From Mycobacterium sp. 1100029.7 (GTDB taxonomy: Bacteria > Actinomycetota > Actinomycetes > Mycobacteriales > Mycobacteriaceae), in the NCBI RefSeq assembly GCF_001665235.1, contig NZ_LZSC01000021.1:182691-246690 (forward strand): a DNA stretch of 64,000 bases. The letters are read 5' to 3'. A program made the translations under genes and the position numbers. This document shows positions 1 to 8,292 of this stretch, one piece after another. The notes beneath the pieces are model-generated. The model saw only the letters and a list, made by a program, of their open reading frames with translations, was not told the origin of the DNA and made no database searches. Each line of letters starts with the position of its first letter. Within the stretch, counting starts at the first letter, position 1.

Positions 1-200
1 ATGTGCGCCGGTACGCGCGGCAGAAGCGGGACGCGTTCGCCGCGCATCGTTCACAGATCGGCAATGGGCTCGGCGCCCGGTTATACGGTCTGTTGCTGCT
101 GCTGCCGCCCCAGGTGTTCGGGCTGCTGTTCGGCCACGAGTGGTTCGTCGATCCCGCGGCACGACCCGGTCCGGTGCGCCGGAATATCTTCGACCGCTAG
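1..200 (+). CDS. C-terminal fragment of an unidentified protein (cut by window start)
   Basis: The reading frame that starts at base 3 runs to a TAG at 198-200 and encodes the last 65 or so residues of a protein that begins outside the window. The visible part has a basic segment, a hydrophobic leucine-rich stretch (about residues 28-45 of the fragment) and a polar tail ending NIFDR. The hydrophobic stretch could be a membrane anchor or a buried helix. I do not recognise the family. It converges with the MFS gene, and the two stop codons overlap by 4 bases. Confidence 0.5.
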   Translation, partial: VRRYARQKRDAFAAHRSQIGNGLGARLYGLLLLLPPQVFGLLFGHEWFVDPAARPGPVRRNIFDR

Positions 201-1432
201 GACATGCCGCGAACGCCAACGGGCACAGCCTCTTTCACAAGTGACGCGACCAGCAGCAGGGCCACGATCAGCAGCGCTCCGACGAACCACACCGTGGCCG
301 GCCAGCCACCCACGCTGTAGGCGAAGCCACCGAAGACGCCGGCCACCGATCCACCGAGGTAGTAGCTGAACAGGTAGAGCGAGGAAGCTTCGGCACGATC
401 CCGACGCGCGATGGCGCCCACCCAGCCGCTGGCCACGGTGTGCGCGGCAAAGAACCCGCCGGTGAAGACTCCGGTGCCGACGACGATCACGGGTAACGCG
501 TTGGGGAGCGTCATCAACAGCCCGACCACAGTGAGCGGCAACGCCCCGCCGAGCACCAGCATGCGGCCGCGGCGGTCGGCGAGCCGCCCGGCCAGCATCG
601 ACGTCCACGTGCCCACCAGATACAACAGAAACAACAGGCCCACGATCGACGGCGCCAACGCGAACGGCGCCGCGGCGAGCCGGTAGCCCAGGTAGTTGTA
701 GACGGTGACGAATCCGCCCATCAACATGAATCCGAGGGCGAAAAGCTTGCACAGCACCGGGTTCCGCAGATGCGACAGCAGGCTGTGTGTGGTCGCGCGC
801 AGGCTCACCGGCTTCGGGGTGAAGAACTGCGATCGGGGCACCAGCAACGCGAACACCAGCGTCGCGGCCAGGGTCCCCAGCGAGCACGCCAACAGCGCGA
901 TGCGCCAATTGCTCTCCGAGAGAACCAATGCCGGGACGATGCGTCCCGCACAGCCGCCGATCGTCGTACCGGCGATGTAGCGTCCCATCGCCGATCCCAG
1001 CGACGACGCGTGGACCTCCTCTACCAAAAAGGCCATCGCCACCGCGGGTATGCCCGCCAGCGCGACGCCCTGCAGCGCCCGTCCGACCAGCAGCATCGCC
1101 AGCGAGGGGCTGAACGGCAGCAGCAACCCGATCACAGTGGACGCAATGCCCGAGATCAGCATCACCCGCACGCGCCCGTAGCGCTCCGAAACCACGCTGG
1201 CCGGAACGATCGACAACGCCAGCATCGCCGTGGTGAGCGAGATCGTCAGCGCGGACGTGGCCGGCGTGATGCGGTAATACGCCGACAACGCGGGAAGCAG
1301 TGCTTGAGTGCAGTACATCGCGGCAAAACTGGCCAGGCCCGCGCCGCACAGCGCCGCGGTCACCCGCCGATAGCCGCTGCTGCCGGCTTGATGGGCGGTT
1401 GGCATCGCGGCGAGCTGTGTCACGACGCCCAT
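197..1432 (-). CDS. MFS transporter (drug/metabolite exporter type)
   Basis: This 411-residue protein has about twelve hydrophobic segments, the usual size of a major facilitator superfamily permease. Loop motifs typical of the superfamily are visible: SERYGRVR after helix 2 and, in the second half, GRLADRRGR after helix 8. It most resembles the 12-helix YnfM-type exporters, which often sit beside LysR regulators. The ATG at 1432 is chosen; another ATG at 1405 would also remove the polar start. Longer frames back to 1714 run through the divergent LysR gene and are not credible. Transport driven by the proton gradient is family knowledge; the substrate is unknown. The divergent LysR gene is the likely regulator. 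Confidence 0.85.
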   Translation of the reverse strand: MGVVTQLAAMPTAHQAGSSGYRRVTAALCGAGLASFAAMYCTQALLPALSAYYRITPATSALTISLTTAMLALSIVPASVVSERYGRVRVMLISGIASTVIGLLLPFSPSLAMLLVGRALQGVALAGIPAVAMAFLVEEVHASSLGSAMGRYIAGTTIGGCAGRIVPALVLSESNWRIALLACSLGTLAATLVFALLVPRSQFFTPKPVSLRATTHSLLSHLRNPVLCKLFALGFMLMGGFVTVYNYLGYRLAAAPFALAPSIVGLLFLLYLVGTWTSMLAGRLADRRGRMLVLGGALPLTVVGLLMTLPNALPVIVVGTGVFTGGFFAAHTVASGWVGAIARRDRAEASSLYLFSYYLGGSVAGVFGGFAYSVGGWPATVWFVGALLIVALLLVASLVKEAVPVGVRGMS

Positions 1433-1450
1433 GCTTCGCGCTCCGACGAC

Positions 1451-1488
1451 AATTCGGAAATGAATTATTGCGGCTTTTGTGATGCAAT
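1451..1488. promoter_or_regulatory. Inverted repeats in the MFS/LysR intergenic region
   Basis: Two small inverted repeats lie between the divergent genes: AATTC-N6-GAATT at 1451-1466 and ATTGC-N12-GCAAT at 1467-1488. LysR-type regulators usually bind dyads of this kind between themselves and a divergent target, so these are candidate operator sites. The match is visible in the sequence; the binding is inference. Confidence 0.35.
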
Positions 1489-1513
1489 GACGGCATAAGT
1501 GGAGGTGACGACC

Positions 1514-2392
1514 TTGGCTGACGGCGATTACGAGTGGTTCCTCACACTCGCGGAGCTGGAACACGTGACTGCGGCTGCCCAGCAGATGCATATCGCGCAG
1601 CCCACACTGACCCGGATGCTGGCCCGTCTGGAGCGCCGGCTGGGCGTGACGCTGTTCGATCGGCGCGGCCGCCGACTGTCGCTGAGCACCTACGGCCGGA
1701 TCTTCTACGAGCACGCGCGCCGCGCCCAGCGAGAGCTCGATTCGGCACGCCGGGAGATCGAGGACTTGAACAACCCCGCAGCCGGTGAGATACGACTGGG
1801 ATTCCTCGGATCGTTCGGATCGATCGTCGTGCCCCGGCTGATCGCGTCCTTCACCGAAACCTCACCGCGCGTGACATTCACGCTCGAAGAAGGAGCCGCG
1901 GAATCCCTCAGCGAGCGCGTACTCGACGGAGCTATCGACGTCGGGGTGGTGTCGCCACGACCACAGCAGCCAACCCTGGCCTGGCGCAGCCTGTTTCGTC
2001 AGCGTCTCGGAGTCGCCGTTCCTCGCGGCCACCGGCTGACGGATGCGCCGGCCGTGTCGATGACGGACCTTGCCGACGAGCCGTTCGTCGCCATGCATGT
2101 GGGGTACGGGATGCGCCGCTTGCTCGACGAGCTGTGCGCGGCGGCGCAGTTCCAGCCCCGCATCGTCCTGGAATCGGCGAACCTGACCACCACCGCCGGA
2201 CTGGTCGCGGCGGGGCTGGGCATCAGCCTGACCCCGATCGACGGCAGCGACCATGCCCCTGGTGTCAGCGTGCTGCGCCTGGCCGACGCCGACGCCTTTC
2301 GCGACATCGGCATGATCTGGGACTCGACGCGACCGCTGTCCCGGGCCGCACGCGACTTCGTCGCGTCCGCGGCCCCCGTGCCGGCCGGCTAA
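1514..2392 (+). CDS. LysR-family transcriptional regulator
   Basis: This 292-residue protein has the LysR architecture: an N-terminal winged helix-turn-helix (about residues 5-62, containing AAAQQMHIAQPTLTRMLARLE) and a C-terminal effector-binding domain of periplasmic-binding-protein type (about 90-290). The start is taken as TTG at 1514 because GGAGGT at 1501-1506 sits seven bases before it. A GTG at 1499 is in frame but overlaps that ribosome-binding site. It is divergent from the MFS exporter and probably activates it in response to an unknown ligand. Confidence 0.85.
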   Translation: MADGDYEWFLTLAELEHVTAAAQQMHIAQPTLTRMLARLERRLGVTLFDRRGRRLSLSTYGRIFYEHARRAQRELDSARREIEDLNNPAAGEIRLGFLGSFGSIVVPRLIASFTETSPRVTFTLEEGAAESLSERVLDGAIDVGVVSPRPQQPTLAWRSLFRQRLGVAVPRGHRLTDAPAVSMTDLADEPFVAMHVGYGMRRLLDELCAAAQFQPRIVLESANLTTTAGLVAAGLGISLTPIDGSDHAPGVSVLRLADADAFRDIGMIWDSTRPLSRAARDFVASAAPVPAG

Positions 2393-2435
2393 TCGCGGAG
2401 TAGGGGCTGGACAAAACGACCCGGTGACCTAATAT

Positions 2436-2452
2436 CAAGTACCTGATACTTG
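2436..2452. promoter_or_regulatory. Palindrome before the membrane-protein gene
   Basis: CAAGTA-N5-TACTTG is a perfect 6-bp inverted repeat ending 19 bases before the start codon at 2472, where a promoter would be expected. The neighbouring HxlR regulator is the natural candidate to bind it, since HxlR proteins use short dyads of the AGTA/TACT kind. No second copy is evident before the HxlR gene. Confidence 0.4.
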
Positions 2453-2471
2453 TCTAGGCGGAGGTCATGCA

Positions 2472-3257
2472 ATGGAGCCAAGCCACCCCGAACTCGCGCG
2501 ACCGTTCGCGCCGCATCGTCTGAAGATCTTCTCCGTCATGTTCTCGTTCGTCGGAGCGGTTTTCGTCTTCATGACCATCGCGTCCGCGGCAGGCTGGGTG
2601 GCTCCGACGATGACGGTCGACATCATCGCAAACCTGATCTTTGGCATCCCCGTCATCGTGTTGCCGCTCATCTTGTTCTGGAAAGCCCCGGGAGAACAGC
2701 GATCCAAGCTGGCGCTGGCCGCCGAACTTGTCATGGTCTACATACCGCTGACCGCCGGCAGCCAGCTCACCTACGAATTGCCGTTTCTGCTCGGCCACCC
2801 GTTCAACCTGTGGGGAACCACGACCGATCCCGGGTGGAAATGGCTGTGGTGGCAGTACGGCCTGGCCGACACCCGCTACCGCAGCGACGACAATTTCATC
2901 TTCGGCCTGGAGTTCGGCGCCGTCCTCGCCGGAATCATGCTGTTCGTGGTGTGGACGCGGATGCTACGACGCGACCAGGGTGACGAATCCCGAATTCGCT
3001 GTCTGTGGCTCAGCTTCTTTGGCATCGCCGTGATGATCACCGGCACGACGGCGTACTACGTCTCCGAGGTGCGCGCCGGCTTCGACGACATCGGGCAGGG
3101 CGCTTTTGGCTTCTGGTTCAAGTTCATTGGAGAAAACGTCCCCTATCTGATCCTGCCCTACTTCGTGCTCTACGCCATCTACTACCTGGTCAACCACTTG
3201 ACGCGCGAGGCCGGCGCACGCGCCGAGCAGCGCGCAGCAGTCCCCGATCCGGTCTAG
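2472..3257 (+). CDS. Six-helix integral membrane protein, possibly EBP/EXPERA-like
   Basis: The 261-residue product has six clear hydrophobic segments (about residues 19-40, 48-68, 80-100, 141-163, 175-195 and 212-235) and polar ends. Trp- and acid-rich loops (WKWLWWQYGL near 125 and FIFGLEFGA near 143) recall emopamil-binding-protein (EXPERA) proteins of actinobacteria, but the resemblance is weak and I would not rely on it. The ATG follows GGAGG at 2460-2464. It is followed by the HxlR gene in the same direction, suggesting a regulator/target pair. Confidence 0.6.
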   Translation: MEPSHPELARPFAPHRLKIFSVMFSFVGAVFVFMTIASAAGWVAPTMTVDIIANLIFGIPVIVLPLILFWKAPGEQRSKLALAAELVMVYIPLTAGSQLTYELPFLLGHPFNLWGTTTDPGWKWLWWQYGLADTRYRSDDNFIFGLEFGAVLAGIMLFVVWTRMLRRDQGDESRIRCLWLSFFGIAVMITGTTAYYVSEVRAGFDDIGQGAFGFWFKFIGENVPYLILPYFVLYAIYYLVNHLTREAGARAEQRAAVPDPV

Positions 3258-3332
3258 CCGCCGGGCCGCCACAGCTTCGCCGTGGTGCACGCTCCCTTCG
3301 GTCAATGAACGATGGACCGGTAGTCTGTACAC

Positions 3333-3860
3333 ATGGCCCTCCCGCGGGAATACGACAACGAGTTGTGCTCGGTAGCGCGCTCACTCGAGGTGATCGGCGA
3401 GCGGTGGACGTTGCTGATCATCCGCGACGCCTTCTACGGGGTGACGCGCTTCAGCGACTTTCAGGGACACTTGCTGATCCCGCCCGCGGTCCTCACCGAG
3501 CGCTTGAAACTTCTCGTCGAACACCAGATCATGTCGACGTCGATCGGCCCTCGTGGACGAAGTGAGTACGCGCTGACACTCAAGGGTGAACGCCTCTGGC
3601 CGGTCGTTTGGGGACTGATGAACTGGGGCAACGAATTCTACGTCGAGGCAGCGTTGCGCCGCCCGATCGTGCACTTCAACTGCGGAGGTCGGCTGACGCC
3701 GCTGGGCAATTGCGGTCGATGTGGCGCGGTCCCCTCACCACGCGACCTCGAAGTGCGCCCCCGGCGTTCGAAATCACGCGAAGCCGACCGACACGACCGC
3801 ATCAGTCTGCTGCTGAGAAAACCTCACCGCATGCTCGAGCCGTTCGTCGACGCCGCCTGA
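3333..3860 (+). CDS. HxlR-family winged-helix regulator with C-terminal Cys cluster
   Basis: Residues 10-100 form an HxlR winged helix: the conserved Cys (C12), the GERWTLLIIRDAF core helix and the LTERLKLLVE recognition segment are visible. HxlR proteins such as YodB and HypR sense thiol-reactive electrophiles or oxidants through that N-terminal Cys. The 175-residue protein is longer than the usual 110-130. The extra part carries H114, C117, C127 and C130, which could bind a metal. It lies 76 bases after the membrane-protein gene and probably controls it. Confidence 0.85.
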   Translation: MALPREYDNELCSVARSLEVIGERWTLLIIRDAFYGVTRFSDFQGHLLIPPAVLTERLKLLVEHQIMSTSIGPRGRSEYALTLKGERLWPVVWGLMNWGNEFYVEAALRRPIVHFNCGGRLTPLGNCGRCGAVPSPRDLEVRPRRSKSREADRHDRISLLLRKPHRMLEPFVDAA

Positions 3861-3943
3861 CCCCAACACCCGATAGCGCACTCGAATCGCGCCACACGCG
3901 GTGATCTAAACTGCAACCCTTTGCGCCGCGCCTCGACGGTTGC

Positions 3944-3965
3944 CATACTATGCATGACTGCATAC
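3944..3965. promoter_or_regulatory. TetR operator, copy 1 (before the TetR gene)
   Basis: The core at 3949-3964 is TATGCATGACTGCATA, a perfect 6-bp dyad with a 4-base centre, 24 bases before the TetR start codon. Over 22 bases it matches the site before the SDR gene at 16 positions and fits the common pattern TATGY-N6-RCATA. The position suggests autorepression. Confidence 0.6.
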
Positions 3966-3987
3966 ATTGCTAGGCGAAGGGGGCTGG

Positions 3988-4584
3988 ATGCCTCGTCGAT
4001 CGGACGCGAAGCACCGGATGATCAGTGCGGCAACAGAACTCGTGCGTGAGAGAGGCTACAGCGCGACCGCCTTTGCCGACGTCCTCCAGGCTAGTGGCGC
4101 GCCACGCGGCTCGGTGTATTTCCACTTCCCCGGCGGCAAGGCCGAGTTGGCCGCCGAGGCTGCACGCGCACATGCACACAACCAGATCGCGATTATCGAC
4201 AGCGTCGCCGACGCCTCCCAATCGGCCGAACAACTCGTTGAGCGCTATGTCGAGCTCGGCCGCAAGGGCATGATCGCGAGTAACTATTCACGCGGCTGCG
4301 GCGTGGCGCCCCTGGTGATCGAGGGTGCGGCCGATGGACTCGGCGAGGTCACCAAGCAGGCGTTCTCGGAAATGGTCGCTCGTCTGGCATTTCACTTCAT
4401 CGCATTCGGCGTCGAGCGCGCCGATGCACGCACCCTTGCCGACGCCGTGATCGCCGGCGTGGAGGGAGCAATGATCACCTCCCGCGCCTTGCGCAGCCCG
4501 GCGCCGTATCACGCGGTGGCGAAAGCCTTGACGGCCCACGCCGCCAGTGTGTCGCCCAAAAAATCCCGCAGCAAGCGGGATTGA
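3988..4584 (+). CDS. TetR-family repressor (LmrA/YxaF-like)
   Basis: This 198-residue protein has a TetR DNA-binding domain (about residues 8-55) with the recognition helix GAPRGSVYFHFPGGK at 37-51. The C-terminal ligand domain contains RGCGVAPLVIEGA, the kind of motif found in the LmrA/YxaF subgroup. The ATG at 3988 follows GAAGGGGG; an in-frame TTG at 3967 would overlap the operator. A matching palindrome precedes this gene, the SDR gene and the hydratase gene on the other strand, so it is probably the local repressor of the whole catabolic-looking cluster. The inducer is unknown. Confidence 0.88.
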   Translation: MPRRSDAKHRMISAATELVRERGYSATAFADVLQASGAPRGSVYFHFPGGKAELAAEAARAHAHNQIAIIDSVADASQSAEQLVERYVELGRKGMIASNYSRGCGVAPLVIEGAADGLGEVTKQAFSEMVARLAFHFIAFGVERADARTLADAVIAGVEGAMITSRALRSPAPYHAVAKALTAHAASVSPKKSRSKRD

Positions 4585-4623
4585 GGGAATACCCACGGCC
4601 CAACGCAGGTTTCGTCGTGCGTG

Positions 4624-4645
4624 CATAGTATGTATGCGGACATAC
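4624..4645. promoter_or_regulatory. TetR operator, copy 2 (before the SDR gene)
   Basis: The core TATGTATGCGGACATA at 4629-4644 is a dyad, TATGT-N6-ACATA, extended by one base on each side. It ends 64 bases before the SDR start codon, within the 124-base gap after the TetR gene. It shares the left arm CATA.TATG and the right arm CATAC with copy 1. Confidence 0.6.
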
Positions 4646-4708
4646 TTACTACGTGGGCACAATCGCAATTGCCCTCGATTGACGAGACGAGACAAGGGAG
4701 TAACGCTC

Positions 4709-5479
4709 ATGGTTCGTGTGCTGATCACAGGCTCCTCGCGTGGCATCGGTAAAGCAACGGCGATTGCGCTTGCCGAGCAGGGGCACGAGGTCGTCGCGAC
4801 CGCTCGAGACGTCTCATCGCTGGCCGGCCTGCCGGTTGCGCAGCGTCTGGAACTCGACGTGACCAGCCAGGAATCTGTCGATGCGGCGATCGAGCAATCC
4901 GGTCGCGTTGACGTGTTGATCAGCAACGCAGGAGCAACGGTGCGTGCCCCGCTGGAGACGATCCCGCTGACGGCGGTGCGAGAACTGTTCGAACTGAACA
5001 CCTTCGGTGCGCTACGCGTTGCGCAGGCGGTACTGCCGCAGATGCGGGAGCGGCGCAGCGGCCAGTTGATCTTCATGTCCAGCGTTCAAGGGCAGTTCGT
5101 CATACCCTTGATCGGCGCCTACGGTGCCACCAAGCATGCATTGGAAGCATTGGCGGAGGCGGTGGCGATCGAAGCCGGCCACTTCGGCGTCTCGGTACAC
5201 ATCGTGCAACCGCCCGCTGTTGCGTCCGGCGGTGCAGAACGTGCCCAGGTGTACCTCGACGACGACAACCCCTATCGAGCGCTGCTGGGCCAGCTCGGCG
5301 CTTTCCGTACGGAACCGGTCGAAGTCGACGACGTCACCCGGGCGGTGTCCGACGTCATCAATGACGGACCTAGGGCAGCACTTCGGATTCCCGTTGGCGA
5401 AACTGCGGCGGCTCAGCTGGCCGCCCGCAAGGCGGCCCCGAACGCCGAACCATTTCTGGTGGCGCCATTGGATTGGTAG
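4709..5479 (+). CDS. Short-chain dehydrogenase/reductase
   Basis: This is a classical SDR of 256 residues. It has the nucleotide-binding TGSSRGIG at 7-14, NAG at 73-75, and the catalytic Ser near 125, Tyr138 and Lys142 in YGATK. Such enzymes oxidise or reduce alcohol/carbonyl groups with NAD(P)(H). The start is the ATG at 4709, preceded by AAGGGAG; the much longer upstream frame crosses the operator. It is the first gene of a probable SDR-oxidoreductase run controlled by the adjacent TetR protein. Confidence 0.88.
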   Translation: MVRVLITGSSRGIGKATAIALAEQGHEVVATARDVSSLAGLPVAQRLELDVTSQESVDAAIEQSGRVDVLISNAGATVRAPLETIPLTAVRELFELNTFGALRVAQAVLPQMRERRSGQLIFMSSVQGQFVIPLIGAYGATKHALEALAEAVAIEAGHFGVSVHIVQPPAVASGGAERAQVYLDDDNPYRALLGQLGAFRTEPVEVDDVTRAVSDVINDGPRAALRIPVGETAAAQLAARKAAPNAEPFLVAPLDW

Positions 5480-5562
5480 CCGCCGCACCCGAATCGGTCC
5501 TGCAATCGCTCCCGAAACAACGACCCGACCAAGTCATATCACCGATATAAAGGAGTACAGCT

Positions 5563-6531
5563 ATGCGCCGCATCGAGATCGATCGCAATGGAGGCGCAGA
5601 AGTACTGCACCTGGTCGAGCGTGACACGCCGACGCCGGAGCCCGGGGAACTGTTGGTGGAAATCAACGTAGCCGGGGTCAACTACATCGATATCAACTTT
5701 CGCGATGGCCTGATCCCCGTGCAACTACCAGCCGCCCTGGGCGGTGAGGCTTCCGGCACAGTTGCAGCCATTGGGCAGGGCGTCGACGACTTTTCCATCG
5801 GCCAGCACGTCGCGTGGTTCGGCCTCACCGGAAGCTATGCCGACTACGCGATCGTGCCAGCAGGTTCCGTCGTTCCGGTACCCGTCGGTGTTCCGCACGA
5901 CGTTGCCGCGGCAGCGATGTTGCAGGGATTCACGGCGCATTATCTCGCGAGTTCCACGTGGCCGATTCAACCGGGCGACGTGGCACTGATTCACGCCGCT
6001 GCCGGTGGGGTCGGTCAAATGCTGACGCAGATCGTCAAGCTGCGCGGAGGTCAGGTTATCGCGACGGTCTCGAGTGACCACAAGGCTGAGATCGCACGTC
6101 GTCGCGGCGCCGATCACGTGATCAACTATGCGACAGATAATTTCACCGAAGCCACGCTTGAGTTGCTCAACGGACGCCGCGTCGACGTCGTCTTCGACGG
6201 TGTTGGCAAGGACACCTTCACCGGAGGTCTGCAGGTCTTGCGGCCGCGAGGCATGCTGGTGTCCTTCGGGTTGTCGAGCGGGCCCGTTCCGTCCGTCGAC
6301 CTGATGGACTTGAACCGCAACGGATCGCTGTTCGTCACCTGCCCGAACCCGGGTAGCTATCTGCAGCAGCCCGGCGAACTCGTCGGGCGCTTCACCGAAC
6401 TCTTCGGGTGGATCGCGGCGGGCAAACTCGAGGTGGAGATCGGTGGGGTTTACCCGCTGGCCGAAGCCGCTCGGGCGCACGCAGCCTTGGAAAATCGACG
6501 GTCGGCCGGGAAGCTGCTGCTGAAGCCCTGA
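5563..6531 (+). CDS. NADPH:quinone oxidoreductase (zinc-independent MDR family)
   Basis: The 322-residue protein belongs to the medium-chain dehydrogenases without catalytic zinc, the zeta-crystallin/quinone reductase group. The NYIDINFRDG segment (40-49) and the cofactor loop AAAGGVGQ (145-152) are diagnostic. These enzymes reduce quinones or enones with NADPH. AAAGGAG precedes the ATG. It lies 83 bases after the SDR gene. A small dyad, ATATC-N3-GATAT at 5536-5548, is in the gap and unlike the TetR palindromes. Confidence 0.88.
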   Translation: MRRIEIDRNGGAEVLHLVERDTPTPEPGELLVEINVAGVNYIDINFRDGLIPVQLPAALGGEASGTVAAIGQGVDDFSIGQHVAWFGLTGSYADYAIVPAGSVVPVPVGVPHDVAAAAMLQGFTAHYLASSTWPIQPGDVALIHAAAGGVGQMLTQIVKLRGGQVIATVSSDHKAEIARRRGADHVINYATDNFTEATLELLNGRRVDVVFDGVGKDTFTGGLQVLRPRGMLVSFGLSSGPVPSVDLMDLNRNGSLFVTCPNPGSYLQQPGELVGRFTELFGWIAAGKLEVEIGGVYPLAEAARAHAALENRRSAGKLLLKP

Positions 6532-6579
6532 CGTTCCCGCGAGGACTGGGGCTGCCGCGTAGACCTCTCGGTCATGTTG

Positions 6580-6598
6580 AACTTCAATCAATGAAGTT
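6580..6598. promoter_or_regulatory. Inverted repeat before the patatin-like gene
   Basis: AACTTCA-N5-TGAAGTT is a perfect 7-bp dyad 105 bases before the start at 6703, in a 171-base gap. No T-run follows, so it looks more like an operator than a terminator. It differs from the TATGY-N6-RCATA sites, which would mean separate control of the patatin-like gene. Confidence 0.4.
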
Positions 6599-6702
6599 AT
6601 AGCCTGAGGTATGCGTCCCCGGGTCACGTCGATTGCGACCTCGACGGCATTCATCCACGGCTCCGATCACGTAGCTAAATGTATTGGCCAGGAGTGCTTT
6701 CG

Positions 6703-7554
6703 ATGAGTCCGAGATCATTGGACGCGGTCGTCCTCGGCGGAGGCGGACCGGTCGGCGCGGCTTGGACGTCGGCGATATTGCACGGCCTGTTGTCGGCCGG
6801 CGTACCGGTTGGCGAAGCGGACATCGTGCTGGGCACGTCGGCCGGTGCGGTCGTCGGTTCTTGGCTGACAATGCAGCCAACCGGCTTGCCATCGGTTCCC
6901 GAGCTGATGCGCCGTCGCGCCGACTGGCACGCCGCCAACGCCAGATCTGGCCACACCGACCGCAGCGTTTTCGAGCGCGCGATGCGGTCACCCACCGCCG
7001 GTGCCACCGCGACCGCAGTCGCCGACGCGACGCTCCCACCCATCTCCGTCGAACAGGCCGAGGCGATGTGGAGTTCGTACCTGCCCGAAGGCCCTTGGGC
7101 GCCAAACCTCGCCGTCACCTCCGTCGACGCGAAGACCGGACAAGGTCGCGTCTGGTCCGCGGCCGACGACGTCTCCGTACCGCTCGCCGTGGCGTGCTCG
7201 ACGGCCGCGCCGGGCGTAGCCCCGCCGGTGGCGACGGCCGACGGGATCTGGGTCGACGGGGGCGTGCGCTCCAGTACCAACGCTGACCTCATCCTTGAGA
7301 TACGCGGCGACAACGCCCAGGACATCCGACATGGCAAGGTGCTGATGTTCCGACCGTTACCCAACTCATCTGTCGCGCGCGAACAGGCCGCCCTCGTTGA
7401 GCGCGGGTTCGCGGTACGCGTGATCAACGCGAACCCGTTCTACGCCGAGCCGACCCAACTGTTGGATGCCGCCTTCATCGACATTGGCGCGGCGGCCGGT
7501 GGCGATCAAGCACGCGACCTCTCGGCCGCACTTACTTCCTGGCTGGCCGAGTGA
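6703..7554 (+). CDS. Patatin-like serine hydrolase
   Basis: This 283-residue protein has all patatin landmarks: the oxyanion loop GGGGPVG (12-18), the nucleophile elbow GTSAG with Ser46, and the catalytic DGG with Asp185. Patatin proteins are acyl hydrolases acting on phospholipids or other esters through a Ser-Asp dyad. The ATG at 6703 is chosen because CAGGAG lies just before it; an ATG at 6679 lacks such a site. No signal peptide is seen, so it is probably cytosolic. It follows the quinone reductase in the same direction. Confidence 0.87.
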   Translation: MSPRSLDAVVLGGGGPVGAAWTSAILHGLLSAGVPVGEADIVLGTSAGAVVGSWLTMQPTGLPSVPELMRRRADWHAANARSGHTDRSVFERAMRSPTAGATATAVADATLPPISVEQAEAMWSSYLPEGPWAPNLAVTSVDAKTGQGRVWSAADDVSVPLAVACSTAAPGVAPPVATADGIWVDGGVRSSTNADLILEIRGDNAQDIRHGKVLMFRPLPNSSVAREQAALVERGFAVRVINANPFYAEPTQLLDAAFIDIGAAAGGDQARDLSAALTSWLAE

Positions 7555-7636
7555 CGGCAGGGAACCGGCGCACCCCGCCTCCAGGTTTTATCGCCGTCAA
7601 TACATCCCTATTGCTTCGAGACAGAAGGCTGACACC

Positions 7637-8017
7637 ATGCCCCTAGTGCGAATTGACCTGCCACAGAGCATTTCTGCGCAACGCGGTGACGTGATCGCCG
7701 AGGTCGTCTATCAGACACTCGTCGACGTGATGGGCGTCCCTGCGAACGACCGGTTCCAGGTGGTCACCCAGGGCACCGCACGACTGCATATCGACCCCCA
7801 CTATCTGGACATCGATCGCACACCGGAAGCCTTCCTCGTTGACATCACACTCAATGCGGGTCGCACCACCGAACTCAAGCAGCAGTTCTACGCCGAACTC
7901 GTCGCGCGCCTGCACGACCAGGCCGCCGTGAATCCCGCGGACGTGATGGTCGTGTTGACCGAAGTAGCCAAGGAAAACTGGTCATTCGGCAATGGTGAAG
8001 CACAGTACGTGAAGTGA
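7637..8017 (+). CDS. Tautomerase-superfamily protein
   Basis: This 126-residue protein starts Met-Pro-Leu-Val-Arg-Ile, so removal of Met would expose the N-terminal proline that is the catalytic base or acid of the tautomerase superfamily (4-oxalocrotonate tautomerase, MIF, malonate semialdehyde decarboxylase). Its length fits the single-chain members with two beta-alpha-beta halves rather than the 60-residue 4-OT type. The ATG at 7637 defines the family start. It lies 82 bases after the patatin-like gene; a role in processing enol/keto or unsaturated acid intermediates is inference. Confidence 0.85.
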   Translation: MPLVRIDLPQSISAQRGDVIAEVVYQTLVDVMGVPANDRFQVVTQGTARLHIDPHYLDIDRTPEAFLVDITLNAGRTTELKQQFYAELVARLHDQAAVNPADVMVVLTEVAKENWSFGNGEAQYVK

Positions 8018-8159
8018 GCACCCTCGCATCTCGTTGCGGCCGGATCGCGCCTGTGGGGTCGCGCCGGCCGCAGCAAGCGCGGGTCAGGGACATCCCCAGT
8101 GCTGAAGTGCATCGTCGAAACGCTCGCCCAGCAGCGTTATACGCGTTTCGGACGACTAT

Positions 8160-8169
8160 ACCGATCGGT
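8160..8169. promoter_or_regulatory. Palindrome in the 275-base gap before the Rv2466c-like gene
   Basis: ACCGATCGGT is a perfect 10-bp palindrome next to an AT-rich stretch (about 8169-8188) that may hold a promoter. CCGATCGG cores are common in actinobacterial TetR sites. The rest of the gap, 8018-8292, shows nothing I can assign. Confidence 0.3.
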
Positions 8170-8292
8170 TTACTTAATTTAATCGTTCGACTAGCATAGT
8201 GATGTGGTCAGGGTAGAGCGAAGCGCCACCCTTCAATGATTAGGCGCCAGGCTGGATCTCGATCCGACAAATCCGAAAGATGGAGTGGGACA

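Noticed and set aside
81..1496. A 471-codon minus-strand ORF overlapping the MFS gene
   Set aside because: It is a shadow in another frame; the MFS frame has the membrane helices and motifs.
2964..3332. Minus-strand ORF opposite the membrane-protein gene
   Set aside because: It is antisense to a coherent six-helix protein and has no support.
5536..5548. ATATC-N3-GATAT before the quinone reductase as a fourth TetR site
   Set aside because: It does not fit TATGY-N6-RCATA and is short enough to occur by chance.
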